64,000 nucleotides of DNA from Paludibacter sp. (GTDB taxonomy: Bacteria; Bacteroidota; Bacteroidia; Bacteroidales; Paludibacteraceae): assembly GCA_019163375.1 (NCBI GenBank), contig JAFLKK010000008.1:124001-188000 (forward strand). Reading direction: 5' to 3'. Numbering within the stretch: the stretch's first letter is position 1; every line of letters begins with the position of its first letter. Positions 18,673 to 29,245 of the stretch are shown here, piece after piece. The position numbers were made by a program, and so were the translations under genes. The notes under the pieces are model-generated. The model saw only the letters and a list, made by a program, of their open reading frames with translations, was not told the origin of the DNA and ran no database searches.

Positions 18673-18720
18673 TATATGTATTCTTAGAGAATAAAAAAAC
18701 TATATCTCTTCCACTAATCA

Positions 18721-19572
18721 CTACTTATTGCTTTGCTTATTGCTTACAACCTCTTTAATCACTTCAGCTTTGATCACAACAATGTTTTCAACAGGTCTGT
18801 TGTTTTCGGCTGTTTGAGCTTTCGATATTTTCTCTACAACATCCAATCCTTCAATCACTTCACCAAACACTGTATAATTACCATCTAAATGCGGAGTTCC
18901 TCCAATAGTGGTATAGTCCTTGCGTTGCTGTTCTGTAAATTTATACGTTGGATTTTTTATAATCATGTTACGAACTTCATTTAAAAGGCTATCACGCATT
19001 GCATCCAATTTTGCAGGGTTATTTTCAATTTTAAGTTTATTGAATTGCACTTGGTTTGTTTTTACGGTTTCCTGATATAATTTCTCAGTCAGGTTCAGAT
19101 AATTGGTTTTCTCCATTTCTTGCAACTCTTCTGCAGCAAACACCCGTCCCTGTACAATATAAAACTGGCTCCCTGAGGAAGCCTTTAGCGGGTTGCGTTT
19201 ATCGGACTCGCGAGCAGCAGCAAGTGCACCGCGTTTATGATAGTATTGCGGATAAACAAACTCGGCAGGAATAGTATAACCTACATTTCCGGCGCCCAGT
19301 GTTGCATTGCCAACAGCAGTCTTAGATTTCGGATCGCCGGTCTGAACCATGAAATTAGCGATTACCCGGTGAAACAAAACACCATTGTAAAAACCCTGGT
19401 TCAGCAGTTTCAAAAAATTATCGCGATGCTTAGTCGTTTCGGGATATAATTTCAGGGTTATCCTTCCATAAGTTGTTTCCAAAGCAACAATGGGAGTTGC
19501 GTCATTACTTATGGCATGTGTTTTGCTCAGACTTGCTAGCAACACCAAAATAAAAAAAAATGTTTTCTTCAT
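18721..19572 (-). CDS. Cyclophilin-type peptidylprolyl isomerase (exported)
   Basis: VALETTYGRITLKLYPETTKHRDNFLKLLNQGFYNGVLFHRVIANFMVQTGDP and FGEVIEGLDVVEKI. Confidence 0.95.
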   Translation of the reverse strand: MKKTFFFILVLLASLSKTHAISNDATPIVALETTYGRITLKLYPETTKHRDNFLKLLNQGFYNGVLFHRVIANFMVQTGDPKSKTAVGNATLGAGNVGYTIPAEFVYPQYYHKRGALAAARESDKRNPLKASSGSQFYIVQGRVFAAEELQEMEKTNYLNLTEKLYQETVKTNQVQFNKLKIENNPAKLDAMRDSLLNEVRNMIIKNPTYKFTEQQRKDYTTIGGTPHLDGNYTVFGEVIEGLDVVEKISKAQTAENNRPVENIVVIKAEVIKEVVSNKQSNK

Positions 19573-19818
19573 ATGCGTATAATTACAGTTTATTAAACAG
19601 ATAAATCATCTTTGAATGTAGATGCAAATATACAAAATATAGCTTTAATAAAAAATAACTGAATGAAATCAGAAAAAGCGAGGGGTGTTAATAAATAATT
19701 ATTACATTTGTGGAAATTATACAAAATCTTCCAAATATTATCCATACTTCATTTGGATATGAAAAAATAACTACAGCTTTGAAAGCATAACTACAAAAAA
19801 AATAAATATTACTGATAT

Positions 19819-21171
19819 TTGATTATGTCCGATAAATATGAAATTCCATTTTCGCTAAATGCATTAAAAAGATATGTTATTTTCTTTTTTAAAAAATTTT
19901 ATGGTGAATATATCGTGGTTGGGCGCGAAAACATCCCTACCGATTGTCCACTACTATTTGCTCCGAATCATGTTAATGCTTTAATGGATGCTCTTGCGGT
20001 TCATTCCGTAGTTCCCTCAAATCTACCTGTCACCTTTCTGGCACGTTCCGACATGTTCAATAATAAGTACATAGCCAAAATGCTTTATTTTGTAAAAATG
20101 CTACCTGCATTCCGAATGCGTGATGGTGTTGAGAACCTGGGCAGAAACGCAGAGATTTTTGATAAATGTGTAGATATTCTTCACCATAACAAAGCCCTTG
20201 GTATAATGCCCGAAGGAAATCAGGGCGAGGATCATAAGCTTCGTCCACTCGTAAAAGGTATTTTTCGCATTGCATTTGCAGCCCAGGAAAAGTATGGAAC
20301 CACTCCGGCCGTGAAAATCATTCCGATTGGTATTGATTTTGGACATTTGGTGAAGTTTGGCAAACATATTATTATCAATATCGGAAAACCGATTGAAGTT
20401 TCAGACTACATGAAGGCTTACGCCGAGAATCCTGTTAGTGCTACGAATGATATTCGCGAAAAGCTACGCATTGATTTGAATGCCTCAACACTTGACCTGG
20501 CAACCGACACCTATAACAAGTGTTTTGAAACGGCAGTAGAAGTTGCGTATACCACTGTTCAGAAACATCAGAAACTGCCGAACAGTACGGTTTTCAAATT
20601 TGTAGCAAAACAAAAGGTCGCATCTAAATTGGTAGAAATTGAAAATACGGATTCAAAAAAGATAGTCGAATTAGCCATCCTTTGTTCGGAGTATAAAGCC
20701 AACTTAAAAAAGCTGAAGCTACGTTCATGGTTATTTGAACACACTAATTTCAACAAAGCTCTACTCCTTCTCGATGGTTTATTACTGCTTTGCACATTGC
20801 CAATATTCTTACAGGGTTTTATGCTCAACGCTCTTCCGTTTTTCACTCCGGTTTGGATTCGAAAAGCAATGAAAGTAGAATACGGAGGCTTCAATAGTTC
20901 GCTGCATTTTACGTTCAGTCTTTTTTCATTCCCAATTTTTTATATGCTTCAAACGCTCCTTTTTGCTTATTTTGTAGTATCAACATGGTGGATCGTTATT
21001 TCATTTTATATTAGTCAATATATTCTTGGGAAATGGTCGCTAGCTTGGTACAACGAGTTTAGAAAACATATTGCAAAACTTCGCTTTAATGTATTTAAAA
21101 GAAGAAAAAATCCTGTTTTTGAAAAAACACAGGATCTCCACAAAATAATAATCCAATTGATTAATGTTTAA
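19819..21171 (+). CDS. Lysophospholipid / 1-acylglycerol-3-phosphate acyltransferase-like protein
   Basis: PLLFAPNHVNALMDALAV (NHxxxxD-like motif), LGIMPEGNQGEDHKLRPLVKGIFRIAF; C-terminal TM segments. Confidence 0.85.
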   Translation: MIMSDKYEIPFSLNALKRYVIFFFKKFYGEYIVVGRENIPTDCPLLFAPNHVNALMDALAVHSVVPSNLPVTFLARSDMFNNKYIAKMLYFVKMLPAFRMRDGVENLGRNAEIFDKCVDILHHNKALGIMPEGNQGEDHKLRPLVKGIFRIAFAAQEKYGTTPAVKIIPIGIDFGHLVKFGKHIIINIGKPIEVSDYMKAYAENPVSATNDIREKLRIDLNASTLDLATDTYNKCFETAVEVAYTTVQKHQKLPNSTVFKFVAKQKVASKLVEIENTDSKKIVELAILCSEYKANLKKLKLRSWLFEHTNFNKALLLLDGLLLLCTLPIFLQGFMLNALPFFTPVWIRKAMKVEYGGFNSSLHFTFSLFSFPIFYMLQTLLFAYFVVSTWWIVISFYISQYILGKWSLAWYNEFRKHIAKLRFNVFKRRKNPVFEKTQDLHKIIIQLINV

Positions 21172-21183
21172 TCAATTGGATTA
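21150..21183. terminator. Strong hairpin spanning the 21171 stop codon, without a clear T tract
   Basis: aatccaattgattaa-tg-tttaatcaattggatt inverted repeat. Confidence 0.5.
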
Positions 21184-21208
21184 CAAATAAATAATTGTCA
21201 ATTTAAAA

Positions 21209-22045
21209 TTAAACTGTATCCATAAAACTGCGTTGCACTTTATTGAAAATCACAATCCCAATCACCATCAGCACCACCATAAACCCAAAACTATAACCCA
21301 GTTGCGCCCAACTGAAGGTACCAACACCCATAGTTCCGTATTTAAAGGTTTCTACAATTGAGGTTACCGGATTAAGTGCCATTATCCATTGTCTTTTGGG
21401 CGACATACTACTTAGCGGATAAATAATAGGCGTAACATACATCCACAGCTGAACAATAAAGGTAAATAATATCGTCAAATCGCGGTATTTTGTTGTCATC
21501 GACGAAATGATAATTCCAAATCCCAACGATAAACCGGCCAACATAAGGATAAGCAGTGGTATCAAAAGAATATAGATATTCGGCGCTACCTCTACTCCTA
21601 CTATAACATAATAAATATAGAAGGCCAGGAACATCAAAAACTGAATACCCATACGCACCAAACCGGAGGCAACAGTAGATAGCGGCACAATTAAACGTGG
21701 AAAATAAACCTTTCCAAATATAGCCTGATGAGTGGTAAACGTTGACGATGTTTTATTTAAACAATCGGCAAAATACTGCCAGCAGACGATTCCTGCCAGG
21801 TAAAACATCGGTTGGGGTAAACCATCGGTTGGAATACCTGCAATTCCTCCAAAAACAATCATGTACATGATAGTGGTAATGGCAGGCTGAATAAAAAACC
21901 AGGCAGGTCCAAGAATTGTTTGTTTATATTGCGTGATAATATCACGTTTTACAAACATCGAAAACAAATCGCGGTATTGCCAAAGCTCTTTAAAATCTAT
22001 ATCAAAAAGTTTATTCTTGGGCTTAATGATGGTGGTATATTCCAT
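21209..22045 (-). CDS. ABC-2 type polysaccharide export permease (Wzm-like)
   Basis: KELWQYRDLFSMFVKRDIITQYKQTILGPAWFFIQPAITTIMYMIVFGGIAGIPTDGLPQPMFYLAGIVCWQYFADCL. Confidence 0.93.
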   Translation of the reverse strand: MEYTTIIKPKNKLFDIDFKELWQYRDLFSMFVKRDIITQYKQTILGPAWFFIQPAITTIMYMIVFGGIAGIPTDGLPQPMFYLAGIVCWQYFADCLNKTSSTFTTHQAIFGKVYFPRLIVPLSTVASGLVRMGIQFLMFLAFYIYYVIVGVEVAPNIYILLIPLLILMLAGLSLGFGIIISSMTTKYRDLTILFTFIVQLWMYVTPIIYPLSSMSPKRQWIMALNPVTSIVETFKYGTMGVGTFSWAQLGYSFGFMVVLMVIGIVIFNKVQRSFMDTV

Positions 22046-22075
22046 TTTTCTGAATTATTGAAGCTTTGAATTAAA

Positions 22076-23413
22076 TTAGCCTATTGCCTCGTACTCAAAA
22101 CCCGAATCAAGCAGTTCGTTTTTATCATAGATATTTCTTCCATCGAGAATCAATGAACCTTTCATTGTTTTCTTCACTACTCCCCAACTTGGCATACGAA
22201 ACTCTTTCCATTCGGTAACCAACAACAAAGCATCGGCTTCCAAAGCTGCATCGTAAATATCGGTGGCGAAATAAAGTGCTGAATTATCAATCAAATCGGC
22301 CATTTTCGACTGAATTATTTTTTTAGCTTCGGGCATAGCTACCGGATCAAAAACCCGAACATGACAGCCCGCTTCCAGCAATTTTTCAATCAAAACCAAT
22401 GATGGAGCTTCACGCATATCGTCAGTGTTGGGTTTAAAGGATAAACCCCAAATAGTAACTGTCTTTCCTTTTAAATCCTTGTTCCAACGTTTTTGTAATT
22501 TATGAAAAAGCACTTGTTTCTGGAATGCATTTACTTCCTCAACGGCTTTAAGCACTTTCAATTCGTACCCATTTTGCTCGGATGTTTGAATCAAGGCTTT
22601 TACATCCTTTGGAAAACACGAACCACCGTAACCACAACCGGCATAAAGAAACTTACCGCCAATGCGCTGATCGGATCCAATGCCTTTACGCACCATGTTG
22701 ACATCCGCACCTACCAATTCACACAGATTTGCCATATCATTCATAAAACTTATACGGGTAGCCAGCATCGCATTGGCTGCATATTTGGTCATTTCAGCCG
22801 ATAGAATATCCATAAAAATAACCCTGAAATTATTCAACAAAAACGGACGATACAGTCTGGTGATCAACTCTTTTGCTTTATCACTTTCCACACCTACCAC
22901 TACTCTGTCGGGACTCATAAAATCTTTTATAGCATCACCTTCTTTCAAAAATTCAGGATTAGAAGCCACATCAAATTCGATTACTACTCCACGTTTATCC
23001 AACTCACTTTGAATAGTTTGACGCACCAGAGTGGCAGTTCCAACGGGAACAGTACTTTTGGTGACCAGCAATACGTATTGTTGCATGTGCTGTCCAATGG
23101 TTCTGGCTACCTCTAACACATATTTCAAATCGGCACTTCCATCTTCGTCAGACGGAGTACCCACCGCACTAAAAACCACCTGTACATCAGGCAAAACTGC
23201 AGTTAAGTCTGTACTGAAATGTAAACGTTCCGCCTTTACATTGCGCAACACCATATCTTCAAGTCCCGGTTCGTAAATTGGAATGATTCCCTTCACAAGA
23301 TTCTCAATTTTCTGAACATTAACATCCACACAAGTAACATCAACACCCATTTCGGCGAAACACGTACCCGAAACCAACCCAACGTAACCTGTTCCTACAA
23401 TTGCAATTTTCAT
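22076..23413 (-). CDS. ugd: UDP-glucose 6-dehydrogenase
   Basis: MKIAIVGTGYVGLVSGTCFAEMGVDVTCVDVN...GGSCFPKDVKALIQT...WGLSFKPNTDDMREAPSLVLIEKLL. Confidence 0.96.
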   Translation of the reverse strand: MKIAIVGTGYVGLVSGTCFAEMGVDVTCVDVNVQKIENLVKGIIPIYEPGLEDMVLRNVKAERLHFSTDLTAVLPDVQVVFSAVGTPSDEDGSADLKYVLEVARTIGQHMQQYVLLVTKSTVPVGTATLVRQTIQSELDKRGVVIEFDVASNPEFLKEGDAIKDFMSPDRVVVGVESDKAKELITRLYRPFLLNNFRVIFMDILSAEMTKYAANAMLATRISFMNDMANLCELVGADVNMVRKGIGSDQRIGGKFLYAGCGYGGSCFPKDVKALIQTSEQNGYELKVLKAVEEVNAFQKQVLFHKLQKRWNKDLKGKTVTIWGLSFKPNTDDMREAPSLVLIEKLLEAGCHVRVFDPVAMPEAKKIIQSKMADLIDNSALYFATDIYDAALEADALLLVTEWKEFRMPSWGVVKKTMKGSLILDGRNIYDKNELLDSGFEYEAIG

Positions 23414-23506
23414 TATTTTTCTTTTTGTTGAATTAGCAAAAAGTTGGTCATCAATGGATAATAATCATGAACCACTGACAACCAACTATCTATTTTTGTA
23501 CTATTT

Positions 23507-24559
23507 TTAGTATGCAGCTACTACTTTTTTAATTCCCTCTTCCAGTGAGATAGAAGGTTTCCAACCTAAATTATTTAATTTGGAAACATCCATAAGTTTA
23601 CGAGGAGTACCATCAGGCTTCGTTGCATCCCAATTAATTTTACCAGTATAACCTACCGTTTTTTGAACCATTTCCGATAATTCTTTAATAGAAACATCGC
23701 TCCCACAACCGGCATTTACATGCGATGGCAAGGTATCCGGAGCATCATAGTTCAAAAGCAGATAAACGCTTGAGTCGGCCATATCATCTACATGCAGAAA
23801 CTCGCGCAAGGGTGAACCCGAACCCCAAAGGGTAATAGCCACTTCTCCCTTATCATTGGAAATACCATATTTGTTCAATATCTTCAATATCGCTTCATCA
23901 GATGCTGAACCAACCACTCCTTCGATCGGACGTTTGTTTAAATCATTGCGCAAAGCTGCCCAATCATTTTCCAAAAGGCTTTTCCCTAATACCATCTTAC
24001 GAATCAAAGCAGGTAACACATGCGATTTTTCTAAATCGTAATTATCGTTTTGTCCATATAAATTGGTAGGCATAATGGAGATAAAATTGCAACCGTACTG
24101 CGCATGGTAGGCTTCACACATTTTGATACCCGCAATTTTAGCAATAGCATAAGGTTCATTGGTGCTTTCCAAAATACCTGTCAACAATGCACTTTCGCTC
24201 ATTGGTTGAGCAGCATCACGCGGATAAATACACGATGAGCCCAGAAACAGAAGTTTCTTCACCCCATTCAAATAGCTTTGATGAATGATATGATTCTGTA
24301 TCATCAAATTCTCGTAAATAAACTGCCCACGATAGGTATTATTTGCAACAATACCACCTACTTTAGCAGCAGCTAGTATTACAAATTCAGGTTGCTCAGC
24401 TGCAAAAAAAGCGGATACAGCTTGCTCACTGAGCAAATTGAGTTCATCTTTTGAACGGGTAACTATATGTGTGAATCCTTTTGCTTCGAGATTACGCTTA
24501 ATGGCCGACCCAACCATTCCATTGTGACCGGCAATATATATTTTTGAATCTTTGTTCAT
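23507..24559 (-). CDS. fcl: GDP-L-fucose synthase
   Basis: KIYIAGHNGMVGSAIKRNLEAKGF...FLGSSCIYPRDAAQPMSESALLTGILESTNEPYAIAKIAGIKMCEAY. Confidence 0.96.
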   Translation of the reverse strand: MNKDSKIYIAGHNGMVGSAIKRNLEAKGFTHIVTRSKDELNLLSEQAVSAFFAAEQPEFVILAAAKVGGIVANNTYRGQFIYENLMIQNHIIHQSYLNGVKKLLFLGSSCIYPRDAAQPMSESALLTGILESTNEPYAIAKIAGIKMCEAYHAQYGCNFISIMPTNLYGQNDNYDLEKSHVLPALIRKMVLGKSLLENDWAALRNDLNKRPIEGVVGSASDEAILKILNKYGISNDKGEVAITLWGSGSPLREFLHVDDMADSSVYLLLNYDAPDTLPSHVNAGCGSDVSIKELSEMVQKTVGYTGKINWDATKPDGTPRKLMDVSKLNNLGWKPSISLEEGIKKVVAAY

Positions 24560-24721
24560 TCGTTTGTTATGTGAGATTGATGTAATGGTGTGTAAGGATG
24601 CAAATTTTGTCTATTCATTTTTTATACGCTAAATCAAAATAACATTTTATTTTAGTTGTTTCAAAAAACTAACTATTAAACCTTTACACCTTACACTATT
24701 AAACTATTACACCATTTTGGG

Positions 24722-25870
24722 TTATTCGAAATAATTCAACACATTGTATCCACCTTCTTTCAGATAGGTTTCTTTTTTCATTAGATGAACATCAGACCGC
24801 ATCATATCTTCAACCAACGCTTTTAAATCATATTCAGGGATCCAGTTAAGTTTCGTGCGCGATTTTGTAGCATCTCCAATCAATAAATCCACTTCTGTAG
24901 GACGGAAGTAGTTTGCATCAACTTCAACAATCGGACCTTCGATAGCGCGAATTGCAGCTAAGAACTCGGCTCCGATTTGAGCTGTAAATACTTCCTCATT
25001 TATTTCGGAGATATATCCTTTTTCATCAATTCCTTCGCCTTTGAAACCAATAACAATACCAATTTCGGCAAAAGCCATGCGCACGAACTCACGAACTTCG
25101 GTAGTAATACCGGTAGCAATTACATAATCACTCGGTTCGTCTTGTTGAAGAATGAGATACATGGCACGTACATAATCTTTTGCATGTCCCCAGTCGCGTT
25201 TTGACGATAAATTACCAAGAAATAACTTACCCTGCATACCCATAGCAATACGAGCTGCTGCACGGGTAATTTTACGAGTTACAAAGGTCTCACCACGCAA
25301 AGGCGATTCGTGATTAAATAAAATACCGTTGCTTGCATGCATTTTATACGCTTCGCGATAATTGACTGTAATCCAGTAGGCATACATTTTAGCTACAGCA
25401 TAAGGCGAACGTGGGTAAAAAGGAGTTGTTTCCTTTTGTGGAACTTCTTGTACCAAACCGTAAAGTTCAGAGGTAGAAGCCTGATAAACGCGGGTTTTCT
25501 CGGTTAATCCAAGTAAACGAATTGCTTCTAACAAACGTAATGTACCAATACCATCAGCATTCGCCGTATATTCGGGGGTATCGAAACTTACTTTTACGTG
25601 ACTCATTGCTGCCAGGTTGTAAATCTCATCCGGCTGAGTTTCCTGAATAATACGAGTCAGGTTCATCGAGTCGGTCATATCACCATAATGCAATACGAAA
25701 TTACGATTATCAACGTGTGGATCCTGATATAAATGGTCGATACGTTCGGTATTGAACATCGACGAACGACGTTTCAATCCGTGTACAATATATCCTTTTT
25801 TTAATAATAATTCGGCTAAATACGCGCCGTCTTGCCCGGTTACTCCGGTAATCAATGCTACTTTTTTCAT
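24722..25870 (-). CDS. gmd: GDP-mannose 4,6-dehydratase
   Basis: [49 protein letters not shown]...[20 protein letters not shown]. Confidence 0.97.
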   Translation of the reverse strand: MKKVALITGVTGQDGAYLAELLLKKGYIVHGLKRRSSMFNTERIDHLYQDPHVDNRNFVLHYGDMTDSMNLTRIIQETQPDEIYNLAAMSHVKVSFDTPEYTANADGIGTLRLLEAIRLLGLTEKTRVYQASTSELYGLVQEVPQKETTPFYPRSPYAVAKMYAYWITVNYREAYKMHASNGILFNHESPLRGETFVTRKITRAAARIAMGMQGKLFLGNLSSKRDWGHAKDYVRAMYLILQQDEPSDYVIATGITTEVREFVRMAFAEIGIVIGFKGEGIDEKGYISEINEEVFTAQIGAEFLAAIRAIEGPIVEVDANYFRPTEVDLLIGDATKSRTKLNWIPEYDLKALVEDMMRSDVHLMKKETYLKEGGYNVLNYFE

Positions 25871-25999
25871 CTTGTTTCTTTTAAATCAATACAAATTTTT
25901 CTTCGTTACTTTACTTTTTTCTCTAAGTATATAATGATAATTATACACAAAAAGTTTTATATTTGTCATTTAAAAGTTTTTACATCTGTCATTTATACA

Positions 26000-28399
26000 T
26001 TAAAGTTCACTATCATCCTCGTAATATTTAGCATATTGCTCATTGGCTTGCTGCTTCTTTTTCTTTGAGGTATATTCAAAACCGTATGAATAGCGGTAAC
26101 CGTATGAATTATATTTAGAATAATGCGATCCATCATTACTTCCAACATCATTCATCACCGTATACATATTTTTAATATTATCAAACTTAAGCTGAGTGCT
26201 TAGTCGTTTATAAAGGCCTTTATTTGTTTTTCCGCTACGTACCACAAAAATGGTAGCATCCACCAATGCAGCCAGAGAGTAAGCATCTGTCACAATACCA
26301 ATCGGACTTGAATCGACAATGATAAAGTCATATCGCTTGCGAAGCTCGGTAAACATTTCAATCAATTTCTCGGAACGAATCAATTCACCCGGATTGGGGG
26401 GAATGGTGCCTGCCGGTAAAATATCAAATTCGGCTCCAGGAAATCCCTGTATAATAATTTCGTCGAGTGTACATTGGTTGATCAAATAATTACTCACACC
26501 ATTTGTCTGAACAATCTCAAACCGCTGATTTATACTCGGTTTACGAATATCCATATCTACCAAAATTGTTTTGGGACTTACCATAGCATAAACTGCTGCC
26601 AGGTTTATACAGAAATAACTCTTACCATCCCCCGACTCGGTAGAAGTGGCCATCACCATGATATTCGTTTTACGCTTAACAATAAATTCGATGCGTGTGC
26701 GAATAACCCGGAACATTTCGGTAAATGTTGAGCGTGGATTTTTGGGAACCAGCGCCGGGTCGGTACTGGTAGTGTGACGTACCGAACCAATTAATGGGAA
26801 GGACGAATTCTTCTCAACATCTCTTGTTGATCTGACAGTATTATTCAACAATTCAATCACAATAACGATAACGGACGGAATCAACAATCCCAGTATCAAA
26901 AACATCATAGTAGTTTTTGATTTTTTATCGGAGTTCGTAATTTGCACAATTCTGGCTTTATCCAAAATAATATTATCAGGCGAGTTTGAAGCCTTTAGAA
27001 TATCAGATTCAGCTCTTTTTTGAAGGAAAAACGTAAAATAATTATCATCCATTTTATATTTTCGTTCAATGGCAATCATCTCTAATTCTTTTTTGGGCAG
27101 CTCTTTAATTTCTTCATTGACCTTGCCATAACGCCTTTTAAAATCAGTCTTCTCAATATCCATGGATATTCTCATACTCTTCATCATCTCCAACACAGCA
27201 GCTTTCGCTGTATTTATCTCCTTAGTATATTTAGCGTAAAAAATATTTTTTTCACTCACATCACTGCGCTTGGTATATAATTCATTGATCTTTTCGACCA
27301 TTGTAATTAAGGCCTGATCATTTACTCCCATACTCGTTGGGGCAATAACCGTTCCTGATTCCATATTGGTTTTCAGGTATTTGGTCAAATAATTAAGGTA
27401 AGTTTCTCGCAATTTAAGCTCAGATTCCTGTACATCATACTTGGAAGCTTTCCCTAGCAGGTCGGCAGTATGACTAGCCACATCCACAATCTGGTTCTCT
27501 TGTCTGAAACGCGTCATTTCATCTTCAGACACCGAAAGGTTCTTAGAAACTTCCTTCAACTGACTGTCAATAAATTTTATAGTTTTATTAGCAGCTTCGT
27601 TTTTACGTTCTAGATTTTCAGACAAAAAGCAATCGCAAAGTTTATTTATAAAGTCAATATCTCTGTCGGGTGTTTCGCTTTCCAGTGATACCTGTAAAAC
27701 AGATGACCCTTCAACTTCGTACCCAAACTTCAGTCGTGAAGAGAAATCAGATACCAATGACTCCTTTGATCTAAACTGGAAGAAAAATTCGGAGTTAATA
27801 TAGTTCTTATTCAGGTAATGAACCGTCAGAAAAAATAAGTTATCCTGCAAAGGCTGCTCAAAACGTCCATTAACACTAAACTTTTCATAATACTTATTAT
27901 CGTCGACAGTTATAGTGTACGTACCATTTGAATGAAGGTTTATTTTAAACAACAAATTGTACGCCTCGGGGGCAATATAGTCCGTTTCTACATAGATTGG
28001 CGAATTATTATACAAATTTCGGGTTTTAAAATTCCCCTTTGAAATATAGTCTACTTTTATAAACGGCAAACTATCTACAACCTTGCTAATCAAGTCATAA
28101 GAACCAAACATAATAACCTGATTACGTGCATTACGGTATCCCGATTCCACACCAAAACCTTGCATTAAGCCCATGGCGTTGGCCGAAGGAGTTCGCGATT
28201 CTTCAATCATAACCTTTCCGGCAGTTTGATAGCTTGCCAGCCAGGTTCTGTTTTCGAGCGATGCCAATCCTAACGACAACACAACTCCGATAACAAACAG
28301 ATACCAGAAATGAAGGAAATAATTCACCCATTCGATTATATCAAAACCTGATTCCTCTTCCTCTGTAAATGCCTGTTTTTCGTAATTATTTGGTTCCAT
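26000..28399 (-). CDS. Polysaccharide biosynthesis tyrosine autokinase (Wzc/Ptk-like)
   Basis: N-terminal Wzz domain; C-terminal kinase with Walker-like VMATSTESGDGKSYFCINLAAVYAM, TILVDMDIRKPSINQRF, FIIVDSSPIGIVTDA; Tyr-rich tail YSKYNSYGYRYSYGFEYTS. Confidence 0.95.
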   Translation of the reverse strand: MEPNNYEKQAFTEEEESGFDIIEWVNYFLHFWYLFVIGVVLSLGLASLENRTWLASYQTAGKVMIEESRTPSANAMGLMQGFGVESGYRNARNQVIMFGSYDLISKVVDSLPFIKVDYISKGNFKTRNLYNNSPIYVETDYIAPEAYNLLFKINLHSNGTYTITVDDNKYYEKFSVNGRFEQPLQDNLFFLTVHYLNKNYINSEFFFQFRSKESLVSDFSSRLKFGYEVEGSSVLQVSLESETPDRDIDFINKLCDCFLSENLERKNEAANKTIKFIDSQLKEVSKNLSVSEDEMTRFRQENQIVDVASHTADLLGKASKYDVQESELKLRETYLNYLTKYLKTNMESGTVIAPTSMGVNDQALITMVEKINELYTKRSDVSEKNIFYAKYTKEINTAKAAVLEMMKSMRISMDIEKTDFKRRYGKVNEEIKELPKKELEMIAIERKYKMDDNYFTFFLQKRAESDILKASNSPDNIILDKARIVQITNSDKKSKTTMMFLILGLLIPSVIVIVIELLNNTVRSTRDVEKNSSFPLIGSVRHTTSTDPALVPKNPRSTFTEMFRVIRTRIEFIVKRKTNIMVMATSTESGDGKSYFCINLAAVYAMVSPKTILVDMDIRKPSINQRFEIVQTNGVSNYLINQCTLDEIIIQGFPGAEFDILPAGTIPPNPGELIRSEKLIEMFTELRKRYDFIIVDSSPIGIVTDAYSLAALVDATIFVVRSGKTNKGLYKRLSTQLKFDNIKNMYTVMNDVGSNDGSHYSKYNSYGYRYSYGFEYTSKKKKQQANEQYAKYYEDDSEL

Positions 28400-28448
28400 A
28401 ATGCTTTCTCAATTTTTTAGTATAAAATAAGGAATTGGCCTGCTATAA

Positions 28449-29198
28449 TTATTTACTATAATTCAAAACATTGAATAATAACGACATAGAGAATGTAATT
28501 ACTCCCAAAAGCGTTGAATAATTAGTCACTTTATAGAAACTTGAGAACTCGCGTTTCACATAAATAATATCGTTTGGATAAATGTAGTAGTATTTCGAGT
28601 CGATAATGCTTTTCGGACGTATATCGAACTCCAAAATCTGAGTTCCGCTATTTACCTCGCGAATAATTCGAATATGTCTTCTATCGCTGGATTCATTAAA
28701 GTCGCCGGCTAGCGACAAGGCCTGAAAGATGGTCAGTTTTTCTTTATAAATAGGGAAAACACCATAACCGGCATCACCGAATACGGAGAATGTTTTGTTA
28801 GCAAGACTAAGCTTAATAGTAGCTTTAGGGATAAGTTCTCTGAATCTTTTTTCAACTGCCAGAGAAGCCTCATTGAGAGTAAGTCCTTTTACTTGTATAT
28901 TCGACACAAAAGGCAAGTCAATAGTGCCATCGGTATATACACGATAAGAAATTTGATTTTGGCCGCCCGAACCGGTTTCGGGAGATATTAATTTTGAAAG
29001 TCCGGTTTCGTCGTCTGAAATGAGTCGATAGATAATTTCATCATTTACACGAATCTTGTAGTCGGAATAATCCGTTTTTTGGTAGTTAGGTAGCGAAGTA
29101 TTGCCGTCCTGAAGCAGTCGCATACTTTTATAATTGTAACACGATGAGAGAAAGAGCAGAGCCAAAAACAACGAGAGTAGTTGAGTTTTATTTATCAT
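28449..29198 (-). CDS. Polysaccharide biosynthesis/export lipoprotein (small Wza-like)
   Basis: LSLFLALLFLSSC lipobox; VNDEIIYRLISDDE, TDGTIDLPFVSNIQVKGLTLNEAS; FSVFGDAGYGVFPIYKEKLTIFQALSLAGDF. Confidence 0.88.
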   Translation of the reverse strand: MINKTQLLSLFLALLFLSSCYNYKSMRLLQDGNTSLPNYQKTDYSDYKIRVNDEIIYRLISDDETGLSKLISPETGSGGQNQISYRVYTDGTIDLPFVSNIQVKGLTLNEASLAVEKRFRELIPKATIKLSLANKTFSVFGDAGYGVFPIYKEKLTIFQALSLAGDFNESSDRRHIRIIREVNSGTQILEFDIRPKSIIDSKYYYIYPNDIIYVKREFSSFYKVTNYSTLLGVITFSMSLLFNVLNYSK

Positions 29199-29245
29199 AT
29201 GAGCTATACATCGAGTTAATATTAAGGACTAAAAAAAAATCACAA

